Origin: Variovorax sp. Root411
GTDB taxonomy: Bacteria; Pseudomonadota; Gammaproteobacteria; Burkholderiales; Burkholderiaceae_C
NCBI RefSeq assembly: GCF_001425205.1
Contig: NZ_LMDW01000018.1
Location: forward strand, 1-55,550
DNA: 55,550 bases
Reading direction: 5' to 3'
Below, one piece after another: positions 7,729 to 15,991 of the stretch. How positions within the stretch are numbered: position 1 is the first letter of the stretch; every line of letters begins with the position of its first letter. The translations under genes were made by a program, and so were the position numbers. Under the pieces are notes generated by a model that saw only the letters and a program-made list of their open reading frames with translations, had not been told where the DNA came from and did no database searches.

Positions 7729-9087
7729 ATGCCCCCCGGAAAAACGCTCGCCGACAGCCTCGGCAACACCCTCACCCTCGACGACCCCACCAGCCTGGCG
7801 CTGGTCGACGATTTCGTCATGGGCTTCATCTCGACCGAGGCGCGTGCGGTCAACCTGCTCGCCGTGGCCGAAGCCGACGCGAGCCCGATCGTGCAGGCCT
7901 ACTGCGCCACGCTGCACCTGTTCGCCGAGTCGCGGGAGTCCGTCGTCAACGCCCGCCCATTCCTCGCGAAGGCCCGTGCCGGCGCCGCGCGCGCCACCCC
8001 GCGCGAGCAGCGATACATCGCGGCCGTCGAGGCCTGGGCCGATGGCGACATCGCACGCGCCATCGCGCTGCATGCCGAGCAGGCGCGCGAGCATCCGCGC
8101 GACCTGGTGTCGGTCAAGCTCGGCCAGTACCATTGTTTCAACACCGGCGACTGCCCCGGCATGCTGAAGCTCGCGCTGGCGGCGCTGCCGCATGCAGCCG
8201 ACGTGCCCTACGTGCACGGCATGGCGGCCTTCGGCTACGAGCAGTGCCACCTGATGCGCGAGGCCGAGGCGAGCGCGCGCCGCGCCATCGCCATGTGCCG
8301 CAAGGAGCCGTGGGCGCACCATGCGCTGGCGCACGTGATGCTCACCGAGGGCCGACTCTCGGAAGGCCTGGCGTTCATGGAGAGCGTGAGCGACACCTGG
8401 ATCGGCCTCAACTCTTTCATGGTCACGCACAACTGGTGGCATGTGGCGCTGTTCCTCATCGACCTGGGCCGTGATGCCGATGCGCTCGCGGTGTACGACG
8501 AGCGCGCCTGGGGCGTGGTCAAGGACTACTCGCAGGACCAGATCGGCGCCGTCTCGCTGCTCGCGCGGCTGGAGCTCGCGGGTATCGACGTGGGCGCCCG
8601 CTGGGACGACGTGGCGGGCTATCTGCTGCAGCGGCAGGCCGACCACGTGCTGCCCTTTCTCGATCTGCAGTACCTCTACGGTCTGGCGCGCGCCGGCCGA
8701 CCCGAGGCCGATGTGCTGCTGCGCAACATCGTGGCCTTCGCGCCGCATGCGCCGGCATCGACTCGAGCGGCATGGCAGCGCGTCTGCGTGCCGGCCGCGC
8801 ACGGGCTGGTGGCGCACGCGCGCGGCGATCTCGCGGCGGCCATCGAAGGGCTGGGCACGGCCCTGCCGTGCATGATCGAGATCGGCGGCAGCCACGCGCA
8901 GCGCGACCTGTTCGAGCAGCTGTACCTCGACGCGCTCGTGCGCACCGGCTCCGAGGCCACGCTGACGGCTGCGCAGGGCATCCTGCAGCAGCAGCTCAAC
9001 GGCCAGCCCGAGTCGCTGCGCCTGCGCCGGCAGACGGCGGCGGTGTATGAGCGCCTCGGCCTCGGGCCGCTTACGACGCACGCCTGA
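7729..9087 (+). CDS. Tetratricopeptide repeat protein, TTC38-like
   Basis: 452 residues, largely alpha-helical with A/L-rich repeats of the TPR type (for example RYIAAVEAWADGDIARAIALH and AEASARRAIAMCRKEPWAHHALAHV, each 34-residue-like). The histidine-rich MVTHNWWHVALFLIDLG near 225-245 recalls the TTC38 family, which occurs in eukaryotes and in scattered bacteria. No signal peptide or membrane span is seen, so it should be cytosolic. No ribosome-binding site is evident before the ATG at 7729. The function of TTC38 proteins is unknown. The neighbours do not suggest a pathway. Confidence 0.7.
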   Translation: MPPGKTLADSLGNTLTLDDPTSLALVDDFVMGFISTEARAVNLLAVAEADASPIVQAYCATLHLFAESRESVVNARPFLAKARAGAARATPREQRYIAAVEAWADGDIARAIALHAEQAREHPRDLVSVKLGQYHCFNTGDCPGMLKLALAALPHAADVPYVHGMAAFGYEQCHLMREAEASARRAIAMCRKEPWAHHALAHVMLTEGRLSEGLAFMESVSDTWIGLNSFMVTHNWWHVALFLIDLGRDADALAVYDERAWGVVKDYSQDQIGAVSLLARLELAGIDVGARWDDVAGYLLQRQADHVLPFLDLQYLYGLARAGRPEADVLLRNIVAFAPHAPASTRAAWQRVCVPAAHGLVAHARGDLAAAIEGLGTALPCMIEIGGSHAQRDLFEQLYLDALVRTGSEATLTAAQGILQQQLNGQPESLRLRRQTAAVYERLGLGPLTTHA

Positions 9088-9230
9088 GCGCATCTGCGAG
9101 CACTGCCCGGCAGCCCATGCCTTCAGGTCATGGGGCATGGTGCAAAAGGAATTGGCGATGGCGTGGAGGCGGCTCCTAAACTGGCCGCTCCCTATCGACA
9201 AGACGCCTTCAAGGCCTCATCAAGGCCCCA

Positions 9231-10832
9231 ATGCCCATGCACAAGTCTCTCGTCACGCTGGCCGTTCTCTCGGCCCTCGCCCCCTTCGCACCCACCCTGC
9301 ATGCCGCCGACGGAGCGCCCATCGTGCTCGACCTGCTGCTGCGCGGCGGCACCGTCTACACGGGCGACTCCGACACGCCAGTGGTGAGCGATGTCGGCAT
9401 CGCGGGCGACCGCATCGTGTTCGCGGGTAAGGCGGCGCCGGCGCAGTTCACGGCAAGGCGCGTGATCGACGCCACGGGCATGGTGGTGGCGCCGGGCTTC
9501 ATCGACGCCCACACGCACGCGGATGCCGACCTGCACTCGAACGACCCGAAGAAGCGCCTCAACATCCCGTTCATCACGCAGGGCGTGACCACCGCGGTGA
9601 TCGGCAACGACGGCTTCGGCGGCTTCGACATCGCCGCGCAGACGCAGAAGCTGCGCGCCGCGCCGATGGGCACCAACGTGGCCATGTACGTGGGCTTCGG
9701 CCCCGTGCGCATGAGCGAGCTGGGCGAGGCCAACCGCGCGCCCACCGCCGAACAGCTCGAAGCGATGAAGAAGCACGTGAGCCAGGGCATGTGCGAGGGC
9801 GCGCTGGGCCTTTCGACGGGGCTCTTCTACACGCCGCAGAACTTCTCGAAGACCGAGGAGGTCATCGAGCTCGCGAAGGTGGCGGCGCGGCACGGCGGCC
9901 TGTACGACAGCCACATCCGCGACGAGTCCATGTACAACATCGGCCTCAAGGGCTCCATCGACGAGGTGATACGCATCGGCCACGAGGCGAAGCTGCCGGT
10001 GCACGTGGCGCACATCAAGGCGCTGGGCGTCGACGTGCAGGGCCAGAGCGGCGACATCATCAAACGCATCGAGAAGGAACGCGCGGGCGGGCTGGACATC
10101 ACGGCCGACCACTATCCGTGGACTGCGTCGAGCACGCGCTTCTCGGCCGCGCTGCTGCCGCCCTGGGCCAACGAAGGCGGCCGCGCGGCAACGCTGCAGC
10201 GCTTCGACGACGCCTCTCAGCAGGAGCGGCTGCGCAAGGACATGCGCGAGAACCTGCGGCTGCGAGGCGGCCCCGAGACCATCCTGTTCTCGGCCGGCAG
10301 CACGAAGTACGTGGGCAAGACGCTGGCCGACGTGGCCAAGGCGTCGAATGCCGATCCGGTGGATGCCGCCATCGCGGTGCTGCGCGACGGCGACCTGATG
10401 ATCGCGTCGTTCAACCAGAGCGACGACGACGTGCGCGCCTTCATGAAGCGGCCGTGGGTCATGACCTCGTCCGACTCGTCGCTGGGCCATCCGCGCGCCT
10501 ACGGCACCTTCGCGCGCAAGTACGACCAGTACGTGGTGAAGGAGCACACGATCTCGCTGGCGCAGTTCATCCGCAGCAGCTCGTCCCTCACGGCCGACAC
10601 GCTGGGGCTGAAGCAGCGCGGGCACCTGCGCCCGGGCTACTACGCGGACGTGGTGGTGTTCGACCCGGCGCGCTATGCGGCAAAGGCCACCTACACGCAG
10701 CCTACGCTGCTGTCGGAGGGCGTAAGCACGGTGCTGGTGAACGGGCAGCTCGCGGTCGACGGCGGCAAGCCCACGGGCGTTGGCGCTGGGCTGCCGTTGC
10801 TGCGCACGCCGAAGGCGGGCAGCTGCGGCTGA
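9231..10832 (+). CDS. Exported N-acyl-D-amino-acid deacylase family amidohydrolase
   Basis: 533 residues. A Sec signal peptide covers about 1-25 (KSLVTLAVLSALAPFAPTLHAAD), so the enzyme should act in the periplasm. The metal motif APGFIDAHTHAD near 85-96 and the HIRDES, HVAHIKA and ADHYPW segments fit the D-aminoacylase/N-acyl-D-Glu/Asp deacylase branch of the amidohydrolase superfamily, which releases D-amino acids from N-acyl forms. A second ATG at 9237 is equally possible. The 143-base gap before it includes TTGGCG (9152) and TAAACT (9177), a weak promoter candidate with a long 19-base spacer. Exact substrate unknown. Confidence 0.85.
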   Translation: MPMHKSLVTLAVLSALAPFAPTLHAADGAPIVLDLLLRGGTVYTGDSDTPVVSDVGIAGDRIVFAGKAAPAQFTARRVIDATGMVVAPGFIDAHTHADADLHSNDPKKRLNIPFITQGVTTAVIGNDGFGGFDIAAQTQKLRAAPMGTNVAMYVGFGPVRMSELGEANRAPTAEQLEAMKKHVSQGMCEGALGLSTGLFYTPQNFSKTEEVIELAKVAARHGGLYDSHIRDESMYNIGLKGSIDEVIRIGHEAKLPVHVAHIKALGVDVQGQSGDIIKRIEKERAGGLDITADHYPWTASSTRFSAALLPPWANEGGRAATLQRFDDASQQERLRKDMRENLRLRGGPETILFSAGSTKYVGKTLADVAKASNADPVDAAIAVLRDGDLMIASFNQSDDDVRAFMKRPWVMTSSDSSLGHPRAYGTFARKYDQYVVKEHTISLAQFIRSSSSLTADTLGLKQRGHLRPGYYADVVVFDPARYAAKATYTQPTLLSEGVSTVLVNGQLAVDGGKPTGVGAGLPLLRTPKAGSCG

Positions 10833-10852
10833 GGCCGCTTGCCCGGCCTCAG
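10829..10852. terminator. Bidirectional hairpin containing both convergent stop codons
   Basis: A perfect 9-base inverted repeat, CTGAGGCCG (10829-10837) and CGGCCTCAG (10844-10852), with a 6-base loop. The TGA of the deacylase gene (10830-10832) and the TGA of the minus-strand phosphatase gene (10849-10851) sit opposite each other in the stem. No long U-run follows, so a termination role is inferred from the tail-to-tail position. Confidence 0.6.
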
Positions 10853-11550
10853 TCTTCCTTGTCTTTCAGGTGCCGCGTCTGGTCGTAGGTCGGCTGCGCC
10901 GGCAGGTCGGCCAGGTGCCGCGTGTCGGCCCATTCCACGATCTCGATCGCCTCGGGCTCGGCCGGATCGGCGATGCGGATGCGGTTGAAGCCCGCATTCG
11001 GAATGTCGCTGCGGCGCGGCCCGCTCAGGCTCAGGCCCCTGGCGGTGCGCCACACCATGTCGAGCACGCCGCCGTGCGTGACCACGATCAGGTGCCGCCC
11101 CCGGTGCGCCGTGGCGATGCTGCCCAGCGCCGCGATGATGCGCGTGTGGAATTCGCGCGCCGTCTCGCCCTCGGGCATGGCGTGGTCCTCGCGGAACTCC
11201 AGCCATTCTTCCCAGGCACGCGGATGCAGGCTCTGGATCTCGTCGGAGCGCATGCCCTCGACCACGCCGAAGAACTGCTCGCGCAGCCCCGCCGAAGTCA
11301 CCACCGGCAGCGACAGCTGCGACGCGGCGGGCGCGGCCGTCTGCTGCGCGCGCATCAGGTCGCTGCTGATGATGTGCTGCACCGCGCTCTCGCCGGCCAG
11401 CCGCAGGCCGATGCGGCGGGCCTGCTCGTGGCCGATGTCGTTGAGCGGCACATCGGCGTGCCCCTGGAAGCGCAGTTCGCGGTTCCAGGCGGTTTCACCG
11501 TGGCGAATGAGGATCAGGTCGGTGGTGGTGTCGGGCTTGGGCGTTGGCAT
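10849..11550 (-). CDS. Histidine phosphatase family protein (phosphoglycerate mutase-like)
   Basis: 233 residues with the catalytic RHGET motif at 16-20, where the histidine is phosphorylated, the acid/base region EGMRSDEIQ near 97-105, and the second catalytic histidine in VVTHGGVLD near 168-176. These place it in branch 1 of the superfamily (GpmB/CobC/PhoE-like), acting on small phosphate esters. The conserved PLNDIGHEQAR block follows the first motif as expected. The gene is divergent from the hydrolase at 11592, with 41 bases between. Substrate cannot be assigned. Confidence 0.88.
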   Translation of the reverse strand: MPTPKPDTTTDLILIRHGETAWNRELRFQGHADVPLNDIGHEQARRIGLRLAGESAVQHIISSDLMRAQQTAAPAASQLSLPVVTSAGLREQFFGVVEGMRSDEIQSLHPRAWEEWLEFREDHAMPEGETAREFHTRIIAALGSIATAHRGRHLIVVTHGGVLDMVWRTARGLSLSGPRRSDIPNAGFNRIRIADPAEPEAIEIVEWADTRHLADLPAQPTYDQTRHLKDKED

Positions 11551-11591
11551 GGGCGTCCATTTTCCACCGCATTCGCGCAGAATCTCTCTCC

Positions 11592-12302
11592 ATGCCCAAA
11601 CTCATCCTGCTGCCCGGCCTCGCTTGCGACGAGCGCATCTGGGAGGCCCAGTTGTCCGCACTTCCCCCCGCCTTCGGCGCCCGCGTGAGCGACGCCCAGC
11701 GGCATCACGACACCATCGAGGGCATGGCCGCCGCCGTGCTGCGCGACAACGACGGCCCGCTGGTGCTGTGCGGCGCCTCGATGGGCGGCATGGTCGCCAT
11801 GGAAGCTGCCCGCCAGGCGCCCGGGCGCATCGCGGGGCTCGCGCTGCTCGGCACCAGCGCGCGGCCCGAGACGCCCGACATGTCCAGGCTGCGCGCAGGC
11901 GCCATCGAATACTTCGAGCGCGGCGAGGTGCGCGACGTGATCGAGCCGAACGTCTACTTCGCTTTCCACCCCGCGCAGGCGGCCGACCAGGTGCTGGTGC
12001 AGCGCTATCTCGACATCGTGCTCGGCGCGGGCGCGCAGCAGCTCATCAGCCAGAACCGCGCGGTGATGCGCCGGCCCGATGCGCGGCTGCATCTTGCGTC
12101 TCTGCGCGTGCCGGTGCTGCTGGTGTGCGGCGACGACGACCGGCTCGCGCCGCCCGAGTGCACGCGCGAGATGGCGGCGCTGCTGCCGCAGGCACAAGTC
12201 GCGTGGGTGCCCGACTGCGGCCACATGCTGACGATGGAAAAGCCCAGGTTCGTCAACGCCGCGCTCAACGGCTGGTTGGCGAAGCATTTCCCCGGCACCT
12301 GA
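11592..12302 (+). CDS. Alpha/beta fold hydrolase
   Basis: 236 residues from the ATG at 11592; a longer frame to 11544 would run into the divergent promoter region. The nucleophile elbow is GASMGG with Ser63, the acid is likely the Asp in CGDDDRLAPP, and the histidine is in PDCGHMLTMEKP, so the catalytic triad is complete. A short lid region lies between. The family includes esterases, haloperoxidase-like enzymes and MhpC-type C-C hydrolases; nothing in the context narrows this. The N terminus LILLPGLACDERIW resembles small cytosolic carboxylesterases. Confidence 0.85.
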   Translation: MPKLILLPGLACDERIWEAQLSALPPAFGARVSDAQRHHDTIEGMAAAVLRDNDGPLVLCGASMGGMVAMEAARQAPGRIAGLALLGTSARPETPDMSRLRAGAIEYFERGEVRDVIEPNVYFAFHPAQAADQVLVQRYLDIVLGAGAQQLISQNRAVMRRPDARLHLASLRVPVLLVCGDDDRLAPPECTREMAALLPQAQVAWVPDCGHMLTMEKPRFVNAALNGWLAKHFPGT

Positions 12303-12320
12303 GCCGCCTCGGCGGTTCAG
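12299..12320. terminator. Hairpin containing both convergent stop codons
   Basis: Arms CTGAGCCGCC (12299-12308) and GGCGGTTCAG (12311-12320) pair at 9 of 10 positions around two bases. The hydrolase TGA (12300-12302) and the peptidase stop (12317-12319, minus strand) lie opposite each other in the stem. Its position between tail-to-tail genes suggests a bidirectional terminator, although no U-run is seen. Confidence 0.55.
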
Positions 12321-12979
12321 TGCAGCTGGCCGCCGGTTTCGACGATGTCGTGCTTCACCGCGAGCGCGGTGCCCACGGCGATGCGCAGGGCCGCGATCAT
12401 CGTTTCCAGCGACATGCTCGGCGCCCCCGGAAAGCGCGCCGCCTGCTCGGGCAGGTACGGAATGTGGATGAAGCCGCCGCGCAGCCCCGGCACCGGGTGC
12501 GTCGCGATGCGGTGCATCAGCCCGTAGAAGATGTGGTTGCAGACGAAGGTGCCGGCGCTGTTCGACACCGAGGCCGGCACGCCGGCCGCGCGCAGTTCGC
12601 GCACCATGGCCTTGATCGGCAGCGTCGAGAAGTACGCCGCCGGAGCCCCGGGCACCACGGGCATGTCGACGGGTTCGCGGCCCTTGTTGTCGGCCACGCG
12701 GGCATCGTCGATGTTGATGGCGACGCGCTCCGGCGTCACCTCCGCGCGCCCGCCGGCCTGGCCGATGCAGAGCACCAGTTGCGGCTGGAGTTCGTTCATC
12801 GCGCTGGAGAGCACGTCGATGGCCTCGCCGAACACGCAGGGCATCTGGCGCGCATGCACCGTCGCGCGGCCGAGCTTCCAGCCGTCGAGTGCGCGAACGG
12901 CTTCCCATGAAGGGTTGATGGCTTCCTGCTCGAAGGGATCGAAGCCGGTCAGCAGGACGTCGATGGGCTTTGCGGCCAA
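12317..12979 (-). CDS. pcp: Pyroglutamyl-peptidase I
   Basis: Cysteine peptidase (family C15) that removes N-terminal pyroglutamate from peptides, cytosolic. From TTG 12979 it has 220 residues, close to the usual 215. The N-terminal VLLTGFDPFEQEAINPSWEA block, the catalytic Glu region TPERVAINIDDARVADN, catalytic Cys in SAGTFVCNHIFY and His in GFIHIPYLPEQ are all present. An upstream in-frame ATG at 13114 lies inside pxpA and gives an unrelated N terminus, so I prefer TTG, 25 bases after the pxpA stop. The neighbours hydrolyse the 5-oxoproline that this enzyme frees. Confidence 0.88.
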   Translation of the reverse strand: MAAKPIDVLLTGFDPFEQEAINPSWEAVRALDGWKLGRATVHARQMPCVFGEAIDVLSSAMNELQPQLVLCIGQAGGRAEVTPERVAINIDDARVADNKGREPVDMPVVPGAPAAYFSTLPIKAMVRELRAAGVPASVSNSAGTFVCNHIFYGLMHRIATHPVPGLRGGFIHIPYLPEQAARFPGAPSMSLETMIAALRIAVGTALAVKHDIVETGGQLH

Positions 12980-13004
12980 GACCTTGTCTTTCGCGTTCGC
13001 GCTG

Positions 13005-13745
13005 TCAGGCCAGCGCCCGGACGGCGATGCCTTCCTGCTCCAGCCGTTCGCGGATGCGGCGCGCAAAGGCCAGCGCGTGCGCGCCGTCGCCATGCAGGCA
13101 GACGGTCTGCGCATTGACGGGCACGACGCTGCCGTCGATGGCGGTCACCCGGCGGTCGCGCACCAGCGAGAGCGTCTGCGCGATCGACTGCGCCTCGCTT
13201 TCGATCAGCGCACCCGGCTGGCTGCGCGGCACGAGGCTGCCGTCGGGCATGTAGCCGCGGTCGGCGAACACTTCCTCCACGGGTGCGAGTCCGGCGCGGC
13301 GGGCCGCGTCGATCATGTTGCTGCCCGCGAGGCCGAAGAATTTGAGCGACGGGTCGAAGCGGCGCACGGCCTCGCACAGCGCCTCGGCGAGCTCGGGCTC
13401 CTTCACGGCCTGGTTGTAGAGCTGACCATGGGCCTTCACGTGCGAGAGCTTGCCGCCCTCGGCCTTCACGATGGCCGCCAGCGCGCCCACCTGGTAGAGC
13501 ACGTTGGCCACGATCTCGTCGGGCGGCAGGTGCATGGTGCTGCGGCCGAAGTTCTCGCGGTCGGGGAAGCTCGGATGCGCGCCGATGGCCACGCCGTTGC
13601 GCATCGCCCAGCGCACGCACTGCTGCATGGTCTTCGCGTCGCCTGCGTGCCAGCCGCAGGCGATGTTGGCGGAACTCACGAGCGCGAGCAGTGCTTCGTC
13701 GTTGCCGGCGCCTTCGCCGAGGTCGGCATTGAGGTCGATTTGCAT
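13005..13745 (-). CDS. pxpA: 5-oxoprolinase subunit PxpA (LamB/YcsF family)
   Basis: 246 residues starting MQIDLNADLGEG, the strongly conserved opening of the LamB/YcsF family. Further family blocks are ANIACGWHAGD near 26-36, GAHPSFPDRENFGR near 55-68, and HVKAHGQLYNQ near 102-112. Together with PxpB and PxpC it forms the ATP-dependent prokaryotic 5-oxoprolinase that turns 5-oxoproline into glutamate. The ATG at 13745 lies 35 bases after the pxpC stop. The gene order here on the minus strand is pxpB, pxpC, pxpA, pcp. Confidence 0.94.
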   Translation of the reverse strand: MQIDLNADLGEGAGNDEALLALVSSANIACGWHAGDAKTMQQCVRWAMRNGVAIGAHPSFPDRENFGRSTMHLPPDEIVANVLYQVGALAAIVKAEGGKLSHVKAHGQLYNQAVKEPELAEALCEAVRRFDPSLKFFGLAGSNMIDAARRAGLAPVEEVFADRGYMPDGSLVPRSQPGALIESEAQSIAQTLSLVRDRRVTAIDGSVVPVNAQTVCLHGDGAHALAFARRIRERLEQEGIAVRALA

Positions 13746-13780
13746 GGTGGGCTTCCTCTTTTCGCGATTTCCCGCGAAGT

Positions 13781-14779
13781 CTATGCCGCGCTCGGCCAGC
13801 CTGCAGCGGCCAGCCCCTGTGCCACCTGCGACAGGTAGCGCTGCTGCGCGGCCCATGCGGCCAGCGCCTTGGGCTGATCGACCTGCACGAGGCGCAGTTG
13901 GCCGTTGAGCGGCGCCTGCGCGAGCTTCCAGAGGTCGGCGCGGATCACCACGCCGATCCGCGGATAGCCGCCCGTGGTCTGCGCGTCGCCCATCAGGATG
14001 ATCGGCTGGCCCGAGGGCGGCACCTGGATCGTGCCGGGAATCACGCCCGACGAGAGCATGTCGCCGCTGTGCTTGCGCTTGAGTTCGGCGCCCGCGAGCC
14101 GGCTGCCCATGCGGTTGCTCTGCGGCGTGATGCGCCAGCGCTCGCCCCACAGCAGCTCGCGCGCGGCCGGCGTGAACAGCTCGAACTCGGGGCCGGGCAG
14201 CACGCGCAGGACGATGGCGCCGTCGTCTTCGTCGGGGCCCCAATCGGGACCGCGCAGGCCGAAGGGGCGGCGTTCGCGTTGCGCCGCATCGAGAGGCGAG
14301 GCGCCCGTCGGGAGCCGGTCGCCCTTGCGCAGCGCACGGCCTTCGAGGCCGCCGAAGCCGGCCTTGAGGTCGGTGCTGCGCGAGCCGAGGACCGGGGGCA
14401 CGTCGATGCCGCCCGCCACCGCGAGCCAGCTGCGCAGGCCGGTCTTCTTCACGCCGGGCGTGTTGGCGCCGGCGAGCCTGAGCGTCTGGCCGGCCGCGAC
14501 CGGCACGCTCCAGCAGGGCCACAGCGGCACGCCGTCGAGGCTGGCGCCGAAGCCGTCGCCGGTGAGAGCGATGCGCGTGGCGGCTTCGAACTGCAGCTCG
14601 CAGCCGCCCATCGTGAGTTCGAGGCCGGCCGCGCCGTCGGCATTGCCGACGAGCCGGTTGGCCAGGGCGAGCGATAGCACGTCGAGCGCACCGCCGGGGC
14701 AGATGCCCAGCTCGCGATGGCCGTGCCGGCCCAGGTCCTGCACCGAGGCAAGCACGCCGGGTTTGCGCACGGCGATCAT
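13781..14779 (-). CDS. pxpC: 5-oxoprolinase subunit PxpC (biotin-dependent carboxyltransferase-like)
   Basis: 332 residues. The opening VRKPGVLASVQDLGRHGHRELG is the signature of the KipA/YbgK/AHS2 family; it is followed by GALDVLSLALANRLVGN and the later LMGDAQTTGGYPRIG motif. The AHS2 domain covers nearly the whole protein. It works with PxpA and PxpB in 5-oxoproline cleavage. Its ATG overlaps the pxpB stop by four bases, which supports coupled translation of the two complex partners. Confidence 0.93.
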   Translation of the reverse strand: MIAVRKPGVLASVQDLGRHGHRELGICPGGALDVLSLALANRLVGNADGAAGLELTMGGCELQFEAATRIALTGDGFGASLDGVPLWPCWSVPVAAGQTLRLAGANTPGVKKTGLRSWLAVAGGIDVPPVLGSRSTDLKAGFGGLEGRALRKGDRLPTGASPLDAAQRERRPFGLRGPDWGPDEDDGAIVLRVLPGPEFELFTPAARELLWGERWRITPQSNRMGSRLAGAELKRKHSGDMLSSGVIPGTIQVPPSGQPIILMGDAQTTGGYPRIGVVIRADLWKLAQAPLNGQLRLVQVDQPKALAAWAAQQRYLSQVAQGLAAAGWPSAA

Positions 14780-15438
14780 GCCTGCACGCTTTCTGCAACG
14801 AAGCGCACGCGGTCGCCGGGGCGCAGCAGGGTGGGCGATTCGGCCGTGGGGTCGAACAGCTCGAGCGAGGTTCGCCCGATCAGCTGCCAGCCGCCCGGCG
14901 ACACCAGCGGGTAGATGCCGGTCTGCTCGCCGCCGATGCCCACCGATCGCGCGGGCACGGCGGTGCGCGGCTCGGCCCGGCGCGGCGTGGCCAGTTCGGG
15001 CGGCAACCCGCCCATGAAGGCAAAGCCCGGCAGGAAGCCCAGCAGGTAGACGACGTACTCGGCGCCGCTGTGGCGCCGCACTACCTCGGCCGGCGTGAGC
15101 CCGGTGTGGGCCGCGACATTGGCCAGGTCAGGCCCGTCCTCGCCGCCGTAGGCCACGGGAATCTCGACCAGCCGGCCCTCGACGGCACCGGGGGCGAGCT
15201 TCGGCCAGGCCTCGAATACGTTCGCGGCCAGCGTGTCCAGGTCGATCGCGGTCGGGTCGAATGTGAGCGTGAGGTTGTTCATGCCCGGCAGCGTTTCGCC
15301 GACGCCCGGCCATTGCTGCGCCTGCCGGGCCAGCGCCCAGATGCGTTGCTGCTGCACCAGCGTGGCCGGCGCGGGCAGCTCGCACAGCAGTGCTGCATCG
15401 CCCAGCAGGTGCAGCCGGGGCGACGGGGTGCCGCTCAT
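14776..15438 (-). CDS. pxpB: 5-oxoprolinase subunit PxpB (KipI/AHS1 family)
   Basis: 220 residues of the AHS1 domain: NNLTLTFDP near 55-63, EIPVAYGGEDGPDLANVA near 92-109, and the conserved YLLGFLPGFAFMGGLPPELATPRR block near 130-153 with the VPARSVGIGGEQTGIYP segment next. This is the ATP-binding partner in the 5-oxoprolinase complex. It is first of the four salvage genes and ends in a four-base overlap with pxpC. Upstream, coaD ends only six bases before its start codon's far side, so read-through from coaD is possible. Confidence 0.93.
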   Translation of the reverse strand: MSGTPSPRLHLLGDAALLCELPAPATLVQQQRIWALARQAQQWPGVGETLPGMNNLTLTFDPTAIDLDTLAANVFEAWPKLAPGAVEGRLVEIPVAYGGEDGPDLANVAAHTGLTPAEVVRRHSGAEYVVYLLGFLPGFAFMGGLPPELATPRRAEPRTAVPARSVGIGGEQTGIYPLVSPGGWQLIGRTSLELFDPTAESPTLLRPGDRVRFVAESVQA

Positions 15439-15444
15439 CCCGAC

Positions 15445-15948
15445 CTATTCACGGCCCAAGTTGCGGACCTTGGCCGCGAGCTGCTGCTCCACGTTGGGGG
15501 AGACGAACTTGTGGACTTCGCCGCCGAGCATGGCGATCTCGCGCACGAAAGTGCTGGAGATGAACTGGTACTTGTCGCTGGGCGTCAGGAACACGGTCTC
15601 GACGTCGGGCATCAGCGAGCGGTTCATGCCCGCGAGCTGGAACTCGTAGTCGAAGTCGGTCACGGCGCGCAGGCCGCGCACCATGGCCTTGCCGCCGCGC
15701 GCCACGACAAAGTCGCGCAGCAGGCCCGAGAAGCTCTCGACGGTGACCTGGTCGCTGTAGGGCTTCACGGCATCGCGGGCCATGTCCATGCGTTCGGGGA
15801 GCGTGAACAGCGCCTTCTTGTGGTGGCCCGCCGCGACCGCGACGATCACCTTGGAGAAGAGCTGGGTTGCGCGCCGCACCACGTCCTCGTGACCGAGGGT
15901 GATGGGGTCGAAGGTGCCGGGGTAAACCGCGATCACGTTGCTGGCCAT
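15445..15948 (-). CDS. coaD: Phosphopantetheine adenylyltransferase
   Basis: 167 residues, normal length. Catalyses the penultimate step of coenzyme A synthesis, 4'-phosphopantetheine plus ATP to dephospho-CoA. The nucleotidyltransferase motif is YPGTFDPITLGH at 9-20 with the TxGH signature, followed by the conserved RGLRAVTDFDYEFQLAGMNR near 92-111 and the ISSTFVRE motif near 130. I chose the ATG at 15948 because it yields the standard MASNVIAVYPGTFDP start. It lies downstream of rsmD on the same strand, an arrangement common in proteobacteria. Confidence 0.96.
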   Translation of the reverse strand: MASNVIAVYPGTFDPITLGHEDVVRRATQLFSKVIVAVAAGHHKKALFTLPERMDMARDAVKPYSDQVTVESFSGLLRDFVVARGGKAMVRGLRAVTDFDYEFQLAGMNRSLMPDVETVFLTPSDKYQFISSTFVREIAMLGGEVHKFVSPNVEQQLAAKVRNLGRE

Positions 15949-15991
15949 GGTTGCTTCTTCCTCATGCTGCCGGTGCGGCTTGTCCGGCGGA

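Noticed and set aside
12979..13114. ATG 13114 as the pyroglutamyl-peptidase start
   Set aside because: It lies inside pxpA and adds 45 residues with no family match; TTG 12979 gives the standard N terminus.
13005..14798. A 597-codon minus-strand frame that might fuse pxpC and pxpA
   Set aside because: The upstream part is an out-of-frame reading of pxpC; pxpA has its own ATG at 13745 and normal length, so it is not a fusion.
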